A stretch of DNA of 64,000 nucleotides from Planctomycetota bacterium (GTDB lineage Bacteria; Planctomycetota; Phycisphaerae; UBA1845; PWPN01), in NCBI GenBank assembly GCA_029550525.1, contig JAKPHF010000038.1, forward strand, positions 46,077-110,076, in the 5' to 3' direction. This document shows positions 26,517-33,393 of this stretch, piece by piece. Below the pieces are notes generated by a model that was given only the letters and a program-made list of their open reading frames with translations, did no database searches and was not told the origin of the DNA. Positions within the stretch are counted from its first letter, which is position 1; every line of letters starts with the position of its first letter. The translations under genes and the position numbers were made by a program.

Positions 26517-26884
26517 AGCACGCCCTCGCCCTGCGAATCATCTCCAGAGACGATCTCAAACGTGCCGATCAATACGCACCCGGCCATCCGGACGCGCCAG
26601 CGGTCCGGCTGCCGGGCGAGCAGGTGATAGACGCCGCGATCCACGCGGGTCACGGACCCGCGGTTGCCGGAGACCGGCCCCTCGTAGTCGAGGTAGGCCC
26701 GCCGGTGATCGGCGATGCGGCGGAGCGGAAGGGCTGCGACCTCGCGGCGGGCCAGCCGGGCCGGGTCATCCAGGATCTGCCAGGTGGCCAGCGACTCGCC
26801 TTGATCGAGGCCGAGATCCCAATGCCGGCTGCCGTCCGGCAGGACGTGCAGCAGTACGACGAACGTTTGCGGGGACTCGGGCAT
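26501..26884 (-). CDS. Stand-alone LigD-type 3'-phosphoesterase domain
   Basis: A 127-residue protein that matches the phosphoesterase module of the bacterial NHEJ ligase LigD: FVVLLHVLPDGSRHWDLGLD (the conserved His and HWD), LATWQI, HRRAYLDYEGPVSGNRGSVTRVDRGVY, and WRVRMAGCVLIGTFEI. In LigD this domain trims 3' ends at breaks, removing ribonucleotides or phosphates. Here it is alone, with no ligase, polymerase or Ku gene in the window. The start at ATG 26884 (MPESPQTF) is where similarity begins; upstream sequence in frame looks non-coding. Function in end repair is inference. Confidence 0.75.
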   Translation of the reverse strand: MPESPQTFVVLLHVLPDGSRHWDLGLDQGESLATWQILDDPARLARREVAALPLRRIADHRRAYLDYEGPVSGNRGSVTRVDRGVYHLLARQPDRWRVRMAGCVLIGTFEIVSGDDSQGEGVLQRLE

Positions 26885-26984
26885 GGGCTGGATTGTACCC
26901 CGGAATATCTTGATTCCCCACATTGGGTGAGCTAGGATACCGCCGGCACCAGCGCCCGAGTTCCTTAGCACGGAGGCTGAGGTC

Positions 26985-27767
26985 ATGCACGCACGACAAT
27001 CTGATTTTTCCATCCCGAGAGTGGTCTGCGGTCTGGTCTTCGCCTGTGTGGCAGTGCTCCTGAGCGGCTGCGCCGAATCCGTCAAGGACATCCGCACCGA
27101 GGGTATCGAGCAGTTCCGGGCTCGCCAGTACACCGAGTCGATGGCAACGCTGCGGTACGCCCTGCGGAAGGACCCGAACGACGCGGAAGCCAACTACTAC
27201 ATGGGGTTGAACTACCGGGCCCTGGCCGAGCGGCGGCTCCAGGCCGGCGATCTGCCTGCGGCCAAGCGAACGCTGGACAACGCCATCCTCTACTTCACGC
27301 AGGCCATCAAGACCTGGCCGAACTACATGGCGGCCATCCAGGCGAAGAACGAAGCCCTCGAATCGCGAGGCAAGTTTGACGCCGCGCTCGCCGTGGCCGA
27401 GAAGCAGGCCGAGAATAATCGCGGAATCGCCGACCATTTCATCTATCTGGGTGACGAGTACCGCGAGCGGGCCGACTTCGACAACGCATTGCGTGCCTAC
27501 AAGACCGCCCTGGCGATCGACCCCAACAACAGCCGGGCCTACGCCAGCATGGGCAAGCTGTACGAGCGGGCGGGAAGCCAGGATCTGGCGTTGGATGCGT
27601 TCAGGCGGGCGAACGAGCTGAAGGCGGCCGAGAACGCCACGGCCAAAAGCGGTGCGGCCGCGCCGTCGGCGGTCAGCCAGGCCGAAGTGGCCAGCCCCTC
27701 GCCGCAGCCCATGGCCCCGCAGGAGCCGGCGCCGACTCCCCGGACGCGGATCTACGGCAGCAAGTAA
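26985..27767 (+). CDS. TPR-repeat lipoprotein
   Basis: A 260-residue protein with a signal peptide ending in lipobox LLSGC (Cys29). About four TPR units follow: residues about 37-70 (GIEQFRARQYTESMATLRYAL), 72-110 (AEANYYMGLNYRALAERR), 146-178 (ADHFIYLGDEYRERADFDNALRAYKTAL), and 180-212 (AYASMGKLYERAGSQDLALDAFRRA). A Pro/Ala-rich tail closes it. It should be a membrane-attached scaffold, probably periplasmic. An intrinsic terminator follows the stop by 20 nt. The binding partner is unknown. Confidence 0.85.
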   Translation: MHARQSDFSIPRVVCGLVFACVAVLLSGCAESVKDIRTEGIEQFRARQYTESMATLRYALRKDPNDAEANYYMGLNYRALAERRLQAGDLPAAKRTLDNAILYFTQAIKTWPNYMAAIQAKNEALESRGKFDAALAVAEKQAENNRGIADHFIYLGDEYRERADFDNALRAYKTALAIDPNNSRAYASMGKLYERAGSQDLALDAFRRANELKAAENATAKSGAAAPSAVSQAEVASPSPQPMAPQEPAPTPRTRIYGSK

Positions 27768-27786
27768 TCCCTGTCAGCCAGCACAC

Positions 27787-27843
27787 AAGCCGCGGTGAGT
27801 CAGGTAGCGATCACGCCCGCTTCCTGACCCGCCGCGGCTTTTC
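27787..27843 (+). terminator. Intrinsic terminator after the TPR lipoprotein gene
   Basis: AAGCCGCGG (27787) pairs with the GCCGCGGCTT arm (27831-27840), and GTCAGG pairs with CCTGAC inside it. The 3' side runs into TTTTCT. Confidence 0.8.
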
Positions 27844-28040
27844 TGCCTTCCATTGCTCCATTCACCGACGGAAATGATCCACAGATTGCAAGTTTACAAG
27901 ATGAACAGGCCAGCTCGATCTGGGGACGCTCACCAACTTCACAGAGCGAATTAGTATAGATGTGCACTATATATGTCACTGAGGAAACGTGTTGGTGATC
28001 TCGAGCTCAGGTCTCGAGTCTCAGGGCTCAAGCCTTCTCC
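27844..28040. repeat. Intergenic region with a period-7 array (28003-28030)
   Basis: Four heptamers, GAGCTCA, GGTCTCG, AGTCTCA, GGGCTCA, sit just past the trpA stop codon. The rest is AT-richer than its surroundings and has no gene. Confidence 0.6.
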
Positions 28041-28850
28041 TCACGCTCGCAGGCCGGTCATCCAGTCGCGGACGGCATCGGCGGCGGTCTGGACGATCGC
28101 ATCGGGGCTGGCGCCGGCGTCCTCGGCCTCCATGATGCGGCGGACCAGGGCGCTGCCGATGATCGCACCGTCGGCCACGCTGCAGACACGCCGTACGTGC
28201 TCGGCCGTGCTGATGCCGAAACCCACGACCACCGGCCGGCCGGTGGCGGCCCGCAGATCGCGGACGTTCTCGACCAGTTCCGGCGGCAACTCCGCGCGCT
28301 CACCGGTGATGCCGGTGACGGACATGTAGTAGACAAACCCCGTGGACAGGGCGGCGATGGCCCGCCGTCGGTCGGGGCCGGACAGCGGTGAGACCAGCAT
28401 GGGCATGCACAGCCCGGCCTGGGCGACCTTCTCTGCCACGGGCGGGGCTTCTTCCAGCGACAAGTCGGGGATGATCAGCCCATCCACGCCGGCCTCGGCG
28501 GCTCGGGCCAAGAAACGCTCCACGCCCAGCCGGTGCACGATGGAGTACGAGAGCATCGCCAGGATGGGCATCTGATGCGTGCGGCGGAAGCGGGCGACGG
28601 CGGCCAGGATGTCGGCCACGCGGACGCCGCGATCGAGGGCACGAGTGAACGACGACTGGATGACGGGCCCGTCGGCGATCGGGTCGGAGAAGGGGATCCC
28701 CAACTCCACGGCCGTGGCACCGGCGTCGGCCAACGCGGCCAGGATGCGTTCGGTGGTCGCCACATTGGGCAGACCGGCCGTTACGTAGGGCAGCAACCCC
28801 TTGCCGCCGGACGCCACCAGCGACGACATCGTCTCTTCCAGTCGGTTCAT
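28041..28850 (-). CDS. trpA: Tryptophan synthase alpha subunit
   Basis: A 269-residue TIM barrel that cleaves indole-3-glycerol phosphate to indole and glyceraldehyde-3-phosphate and passes indole to TrpB. Catalytic and binding motifs are VELGIPFSDPIADGPVIQ (the catalytic Glu), GLIIPDLSLEEA (the catalytic Asp), YYMSVTGITG, and VVVGFGISTAEHV with the phosphate loop. It is a solitary trp gene; trpB is not within reach. A GAGG lies 7 nt before the ATG. Upstream (28851-29352) are a heptad array pair and a sigma-54 promoter/terminator unit that could read toward it. Function is firm. Confidence 0.95.
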   Translation of the reverse strand: MNRLEETMSSLVASGGKGLLPYVTAGLPNVATTERILAALADAGATAVELGIPFSDPIADGPVIQSSFTRALDRGVRVADILAAVARFRRTHQMPILAMLSYSIVHRLGVERFLARAAEAGVDGLIIPDLSLEEAPPVAEKVAQAGLCMPMLVSPLSGPDRRRAIAALSTGFVYYMSVTGITGERAELPPELVENVRDLRAATGRPVVVGFGISTAEHVRRVCSVADGAIIGSALVRRIMEAEDAGASPDAIVQTAADAVRDWMTGLRA

Positions 28851-28949
28851 GTCGAGTCCTCATCCGGTCGTGCAACGGCGACGTCCCGTCCGCAGCGACA
28901 GGAGGATCAAACTATAACCCGTGGGGGAACGCACTTCCAGGTGGGTGGA

Positions 28950-29112
28950 AGCTCTGAGCTATAGGCTGTGAGCTATGCGCTGTGGGCCAGGCGACTTTTC
29001 ACGATCTCCGAGCGAATCCCATCTCCGGAGTCTGGTTCGAGTCGATTCTCGGAAAGCCCTCCACCGTCCGTAGCTCATAGCTGAGAGCCCATAGCTCACA
29101 GCTCACAGCTCA
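28950..29112. repeat. Period-7 repeat arrays in inverted arrangement
   Basis: Left arm 28950-28984: AGCTCTG, AGCTATA, GGCTGTG, AGCTATG, CGCTGTG. Right arm 29071-29112: TAGCTCA, TAGCTGA, GAGCCCA, TAGCTCA, CAGCTCA, CAGCTCA. The arms are largely complementary and flank 86 nt of unique sequence, so the DNA or RNA could form a long stem. It lies between trpA and the small-RNA unit. Confidence 0.85.
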
Positions 29113-29195
29113 AGAAAGACAAAGGCCCTGCCCGGGAGAGCAGGGCCATTTGTCTGGCTAATGGGAAGGCCTTTGTAGTTTGGCTAAAGAGCCGC
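29112..29195 (-). ncRNA. Candidate sigma-54-driven small RNA (about 80 nt)
   Basis: The span from the predicted start near 29193-29195 to the T-rich end of the terminator near 29112-29118 has no open frame of note. It begins GGCGGCUCUUUAGCC (a small GGCU/AGCC hairpin), then a single-stranded middle, and ends in the terminator hairpin. A segment ACAAAGGCC near 29170-29178 is perfectly complementary to GGCCUUUGU in the terminator's 3' arm, so two mutually exclusive folds are possible. It could be a regulatory RNA or the leader of a read-through transcript into trpA. Only promoter and terminator logic supports it; no expression data. Confidence 0.5.
29118..29148 (-). terminator. Strong intrinsic terminator (minus strand)
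   Basis: Read on the minus strand, CAAAUGGCCCUGC pairs with GCAGGGCCUUUG (one bulged base) around a UCUCCCGG loop, and is followed by UCUUUCUU. It lies about 205 bp after the response-regulator stop and about 50-80 nt after a sigma-54 promoter. Confidence 0.8.
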
Positions 29196-29204
29196 CATAT
29201 CTGT

Positions 29205-29220
29205 AGCAATCAGGATGCCA
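29205..29220 (-). promoter_or_regulatory. Sigma-54 (RpoN) -24/-12 promoter
   Basis: On the minus strand: TGGCATC, 4 nt, TTGCT. The GG and GC dinucleotides are exactly 10 nt apart, as in the consensus TGGCACG-N4-TTGCW; the mismatches are two bases in the -24 block. It lies next to a gene for a sigma-54 activator and points away from it toward the terminator at 29118-29148. Confidence 0.65.
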
Positions 29221-29310
29221 AATGCCGGCACAATACAAAAAGGGCCGTAAGCGCCTGTAATCCCGTAGTTTATCGGAATGTGGGTCGGATAGGGCGGACC
29301 GGTGGAGAGC

Positions 29311-29336
29311 TGGCCAAATCGTGCCAGGTGGCCAAA
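29311..29336. promoter_or_regulatory. Possible enhancer (UAS) for a sigma-54 activator
   Basis: Two direct copies of TGGCCAAA (29311-29318 and 29329-29336), 18 bp apart from start to start, lie about 117-142 bp upstream of the predicted sigma-54 start near 29194. Position and spacing fit activator dimer sites. No binding data. Confidence 0.4.
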
Positions 29337-29352
29337 ATTTTAGCCGGCGTGA

Positions 29353-30747
29353 TCAGTTGGGGATATGGACTCCCGCCTTTTCCAGGCGGTTGCGAAGAGA
29401 ACCGCGGGAGACGCCGAGGAGCCGGGCGGCTTCGGAAATGTTACCTCGAGCGTGCGCCAAGGCCGCTTCGAGCAGCTTCTTTTCCACTGTGGCGAGCGTC
29501 AGATCCTCGCGGGAGAAGTCGAACTGGAGGCCGGAACCAGCCGGCGCCGCCGGCCGCTCGGGTGCCGGGCCGAGCCCCAGGCAGGCACTGTCCAGCGTCG
29601 GTCCGTCATTGAGCAGGACGGCTCGCTGCAGCACGTTGGCGAGTTCCCGCACATTGCCCGGCCATGGGTAAGCGCGAATAGCCTCCCGGGCCGACTCGGA
29701 CAGGCGGGGCAGGTCCTTGTGGAACTTGCGGCTGAACTGCTCGAGGAAGTAGTTGGTCAGCAGGAACAGATCGTCGCCGCGGTCTCGCAGCGGCGGCAGC
29801 TCGACGCAGAAGACCTTCAGCCGATAGAACAGATCCTCGCGGAATTCGCCGCGATCGATTCTGGCCCGCAGGTCGTTGTTGGTGGCGGCGATGATCTGGA
29901 CGTCACAGGCGCGCTCGGTGGTGGAGCCTAACCGGCGGAATCGTCCGCTCTCGATGGAGGTCAGCAACTTGGCCTGCGCGGGCAGCGGCATGTCGCCGAT
30001 TTCGTCGAGAAACAGCGTTCCTTCGTGCGCGGTCTCAAACAGGCCCTTCTTGTCCGTCCTGGCGTCGGTGAAACTGCCCTTGTCGTGACCGAACAGCTCG
30101 GACTCAAACAGCGCGTGCGGGATGGCGGTGCAGTTGATGTGCACGAACGGCCGGTCGGCGCGGGCGCTGCGATGGTGGATGTAACGGGCGAGGAGATCTT
30201 TACCCGTCCCGGTTTCGCCGAGCAGCAAAACCGACGTCAGGGCGGGGCCCGTGCCGGCGGGGATCTCGGCGATCTTGCGAGCCAGCGTGAGAACGTCCCG
30301 CATGACCTGCGACTCGCCGATGATCTGCAGGTGCCCCGACTCGCGCCGTTGGGCCTCCTGGTAGGAGTTCAGACGCTCGCGGATCTGCCGATGTTCCAGG
30401 CAGCGGTTGATGGTCAGGCAGACTTCCTCAATGGACACGGGCTTCTGGAGGTAGTCGGCGGCGCCGTACTTCATGGCCGTGACCGCGTTGTCCACCGTGC
30501 CGAAAGCGGTGATGACCACGATGGGCACCTCGATGCCCTGCTCGCGGAGCCAGACCATCAGGTCCATGCCCTGGCCGTCGGGCAACTGCATGTCAATAAG
30601 AATCAGGTCGGGCGTTCGGCGGGTGCACTCGTCGATGCCGCCGCGCACGGTGTCAGCTACGCGGCAGCGATGGTTCTGCCTCTGCAGCGCGAGCCGGATG
30701 GAGTAGCTCAGGTTTTCTTCGTCGTCGATGACGAGGATGTCGGCCAT
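29353..30747 (-). CDS. NtrC-family sigma-54-dependent response regulator
   Basis: A 464-residue transcription activator. Receiver domain residues 1-120 with phospho-acceptor Asp52 (ILIDMQLPDG) and Lys102. The AAA+ domain spans about 140-370: Walker A GETGTGKD (177-184), Walker B LFLDEIGD, and R-finger region. The sigma-54 contact loop reads GSFTDA (224-229) instead of GAFTGA. The C-terminal Fis-type helix-turn-helix is NISEAARLLGVSRGSLRNRLEKAG. It should drive RpoN-dependent promoters when phosphorylated by the kinase encoded just upstream, whose frame overlaps its start by 40 bp. A sigma-54 promoter with a possible enhancer lies just downstream. Confidence 0.93.
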   Translation of the reverse strand: MADILVIDDEENLSYSIRLALQRQNHRCRVADTVRGGIDECTRRTPDLILIDMQLPDGQGMDLMVWLREQGIEVPIVVITAFGTVDNAVTAMKYGAADYLQKPVSIEEVCLTINRCLEHRQIRERLNSYQEAQRRESGHLQIIGESQVMRDVLTLARKIAEIPAGTGPALTSVLLLGETGTGKDLLARYIHHRSARADRPFVHINCTAIPHALFESELFGHDKGSFTDARTDKKGLFETAHEGTLFLDEIGDMPLPAQAKLLTSIESGRFRRLGSTTERACDVQIIAATNNDLRARIDRGEFREDLFYRLKVFCVELPPLRDRGDDLFLLTNYFLEQFSRKFHKDLPRLSESAREAIRAYPWPGNVRELANVLQRAVLLNDGPTLDSACLGLGPAPERPAAPAGSGLQFDFSREDLTLATVEKKLLEAALAHARGNISEAARLLGVSRGSLRNRLEKAGVHIPN

Positions 30748-32183
30748 TCAGCGCGGCTCCTGACCAGCCCGGGGAAGGTCGCCGTGAATCGCGTGCCTTG
30801 TCCGGGCACGGATTCGAAGGTCAGTTCTCCACCATGTATCTTGACGATTTTGTGGGCCATTGCCAAGCCCAGTCCGTTGCCGTCTGGCTTGGTGGTGAAG
30901 CAGGGAAGAAAGATCTTGTCGCGAATTTCCGGGGGAATGCCGCTGCCCGCGTCTTCAACCACGATCTGCCACTTGTCCTCACCCGAGGGCGCCGGCGACG
31001 CGGCGATCCGAATCTGCTGACCGGGCGCGGAGGCCTGAACGGCATTGGTGACCAGCGCGGCCAGGCCCTGCTCGAAGTGAGCCGAATCGATCAATACCGG
31101 CGGCATGTCGGGCTCGATCTGCACGTTGAGACTCACGCCGCGACGGTCGAACAGCGGGCCCAATGCCGCGGCCACGCTCTCGACCGGCTCGGCGATGGCC
31201 ACCGGCTGGAGATTCAGCGTCAAAGGCGAGACCGACTGCTGCGTATCCCGCAGCCATTTCTCGAAGCGATCGACGGTCCTGATGATACGCCGCTGGCACT
31301 CCACGACTTCTTCGGACTCGGATCGCTGCTGCATGGTGGCCTCGGCCAGGACGCGGATGCCCGCGAGCGGGTTGCGAATGTTGTGGGCGAGGCGAGCGAA
31401 CATCTCGCCGGCCGCGGCCAGGCGTTCCTGCTCGATCAGGCGACGCTGCATGTCGCGAATGGTCGAGCACATGTGGTTGACCTCGCCGGCCAGTCGGCCG
31501 AGTTCGTCTTTCGAGTTGATCGGCAGGCGATAGTCGAAGTCGCCCTGGGCAATGTGCCAGGTCGCTTCCCGCAACTTGGCGACGGGCTGGACGACCCAAT
31601 GGTGCATGAATCGCCAACCCAGCCAGCACAGGCCCGCGCCCAGAATTGTGCTGGACAACAGGATGAGAACCACTTGCGATTGCGTAGAGGCGGTTCGGAC
31701 CACGTTCATCTGTCGCTGGACGTTCAACTCGCGGATGACCTCGCCCAGCGTCTCGTCCAGTTTGACGAACGCTTTGCTGTCCCTTGGGAGCATGGGGCCG
31801 GACGCGCCGGCCTGGAGGGCGTCGATACGGTTTCGAGCCGCCTCCTCTTTGGCTTGGGCCGCCTCGCGAATCAGCGGCCAATGTGAGCCGGGGAAGACCG
31901 GCGAGTCCTCGAGGCGGGCCAACCCGGACTTCAGTTGCTTCTCGAGTTCGGCGTATGCGTGCGACACCTCCGCCGGCGACCCCCCGGAGTCGAGTAGCAT
32001 GGATTGACGCCGCACCAGGCCCCGCAACGCTTCGAGATCCCATCCCAAAGCAAGGTCGGTCTCGAACTCCGCGAACGCCGAGTCGAAATACACCACGATG
32101 CACCAACTGGCGAGAACCAGGTTGGCCACCAGCGCGGTGACATAAATCAGGGCGACGATCAAGAACTTCTTGCGCAGTTCCAT
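30708..32183 (-). CDS. Membrane sensor histidine kinase
   Basis: A 491-residue kinase: helix 1 (residues about 6-33), an extracytoplasmic sensing region of about 135 residues rich in helices, helix 2 (about 170-195), a HAMP linker (VVQPVAKLREATWHIAQGDFDYRL), the H-box FARLAHNIRNPLAG with His267, and an ATPase domain with N-box (ALVTNAVQAS), G1 (VEDAGSGIPP) and G2 (GNGLGLAMAHKI). It should phosphorylate the NtrC-type regulator encoded after it; the genes overlap by 40 nt, which suggests coupled translation. The signal is unknown. A prepilin-type gene lies 150 bp upstream on the same strand. Confidence 0.93.
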   Translation of the reverse strand: MELRKKFLIVALIYVTALVANLVLASWCIVVYFDSAFAEFETDLALGWDLEALRGLVRRQSMLLDSGGSPAEVSHAYAELEKQLKSGLARLEDSPVFPGSHWPLIREAAQAKEEAARNRIDALQAGASGPMLPRDSKAFVKLDETLGEVIRELNVQRQMNVVRTASTQSQVVLILLSSTILGAGLCWLGWRFMHHWVVQPVAKLREATWHIAQGDFDYRLPINSKDELGRLAGEVNHMCSTIRDMQRRLIEQERLAAAGEMFARLAHNIRNPLAGIRVLAEATMQQRSESEEVVECQRRIIRTVDRFEKWLRDTQQSVSPLTLNLQPVAIAEPVESVAAALGPLFDRRGVSLNVQIEPDMPPVLIDSAHFEQGLAALVTNAVQASAPGQQIRIAASPAPSGEDKWQIVVEDAGSGIPPEIRDKIFLPCFTTKPDGNGLGLAMAHKIVKIHGGELTFESVPGQGTRFTATFPGLVRSRAEWPTSSSSTTKKT

Positions 32184-32213
32184 GAGAGCAGAGCTCAGGC
32201 CATCTCGAATCCC

Positions 32214-32340
32214 GGATGTTCGGATTTCAGATTTCGGATCGCCGATTCTCGCGACCAGGTTGCCGGCCGAGGGTTGTCATTCGGCGGCCGCAACCCGCAA
32301 GCCGCCTCAGTCCGCGCAACCCGCAAGCCGCCTCAGTCCG
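32214..32340. repeat. Period-7 array and a 26-bp tandem repeat
   Basis: 32214-32248 holds five heptamers (GGATGTT, CGGATTT, CAGATTT, CGGATCG, CCGATTC). Then the 24-base block CAACCCGCAAGCC then GCCTCAGTCCG occurs twice, at 32291 and 32317, a period of 26. The second copy contains the stop codon of the prepilin-like gene. Confidence 0.7.
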
Positions 32341-33130
32341 GCTGCGGTTGGTATTCCCAATTCCAGCTCGATGCATTCTCGGGCTGCTTGGACGACAGGA
32401 CGTGGCCCCCGATGAAGGCGGCATTGACGCTGCCGTGCCGCGATGAAGGAAACCAGTACAGGCCGCCGCTGTAGTGACCCGTATCGCCCGCCGGCGGCGC
32501 TGAGTAGTAGGGCATCACTTCCCGCTGGGCCGCCAGTTCGCCATCGACATCGAACGCCAGCGGTACGGACGGATGGTGCAGGATCCGGCTGCTTAAGCGG
32601 ACCGGTTTGAGAACGGTCCGATCTTGGGTCACGATGCTGGCCTCACGTAGTCGCATGTTGAATCCCACCGTCACGTTCTCTACGGGCGCGACCGGGTAAT
32701 CCTCGCAGGGCAGCGCGGCTCGCCGCTCGAGCACGCGGGGACCCGACGGGCACATGAGGACCTGGCGCGAAGGCTCGTATCGGCGCAGCGATGCCGGCAG
32801 TGAGCCCCAGAACTCATCGACGCCGTACAGTTTCTCCTGGAAGGTGTCGATGTCGAATCCGGCCCGTTCACCCAGTGGTCGTTGGTGACGATACGAAGCG
32901 CTGAAATCGTCAGCAAACTGAAAGAACTCGAACGCCACGGTCTTGAGCTTGTTCTTGCATTCGAAACTGCGAGCCGATGCGCGCACAGCGGTGAGCGTCC
33001 CGCCGAGCAATCCCAACATGAGGGCCATGATGGCGATCACGACGAGCAACTCGAGAAGCGAATAGCCGGGCGGCACGCGCTGCCGCACGCCACCGATCTT
33101 CCAGCCGTGTTTCGTATCACGAATGGTCAT
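32333..33130 (-). CDS. Prepilin-type N-terminal domain protein
   Basis: A 265-residue pilin-like protein. The N-terminus MTIRDTKHGWKIGGVRQRVPP then GYSLLELLVVIAIMALML shows the prepilin peptidase site G/YSLLE with a Glu at +5 and a long helix. The globular part has a Cys pair and a LAFDVDGELAAQREV strand, and ends SRHGSVNAAFIGGHVLSS, the planctomycete variant of the H-x-DG pilin-like motif. It should be anchored in, or exported through, the inner membrane by a type II/IV system. It precedes the sensor kinase and regulator on the same strand, and these might control it. No role known. Confidence 0.8.
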   Translation of the reverse strand: MTIRDTKHGWKIGGVRQRVPPGYSLLELLVVIAIMALMLGLLGGTLTAVRASARSFECKNKLKTVAFEFFQFADDFSASYRHQRPLGERAGFDIDTFQEKLYGVDEFWGSLPASLRRYEPSRQVLMCPSGPRVLERRAALPCEDYPVAPVENVTVGFNMRLREASIVTQDRTVLKPVRLSSRILHHPSVPLAFDVDGELAAQREVMPYYSAPPAGDTGHYSGGLYWFPSSRHGSVNAAFIGGHVLSSKQPENASSWNWEYQPQPD

Positions 33131-33393
33131 CGTTTCCGATCAATATAGCATGCCACGAAAATCGACGGAACCACTGAACCTCGTGCGGATGGCTCATCAC
33201 TGATGCCGGCCCGACGGAGCACACCGACCCGCCAAAGCCATGCCCGGGCGAGGGCCCGCACCGTGCGACGACGGCCCGATTCGCGGAAGCGCCGCCGCGA
33301 GGGAAGACAAGGTGCCGGCGGCCTCCGGTTTCGTTCTCCCATCGGCGTTTACGCGGCAGCCCAGGACCGATGGCGAGCGGCCCATGACGGTTC

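Noticed and set aside
33120..33160. Sigma-54-like element before the prepilin-type gene (GTGGCATGCTATATTGATC)
   Set aside because: The -12 GC is missing at the required spacing and the element is too close to the ATG.
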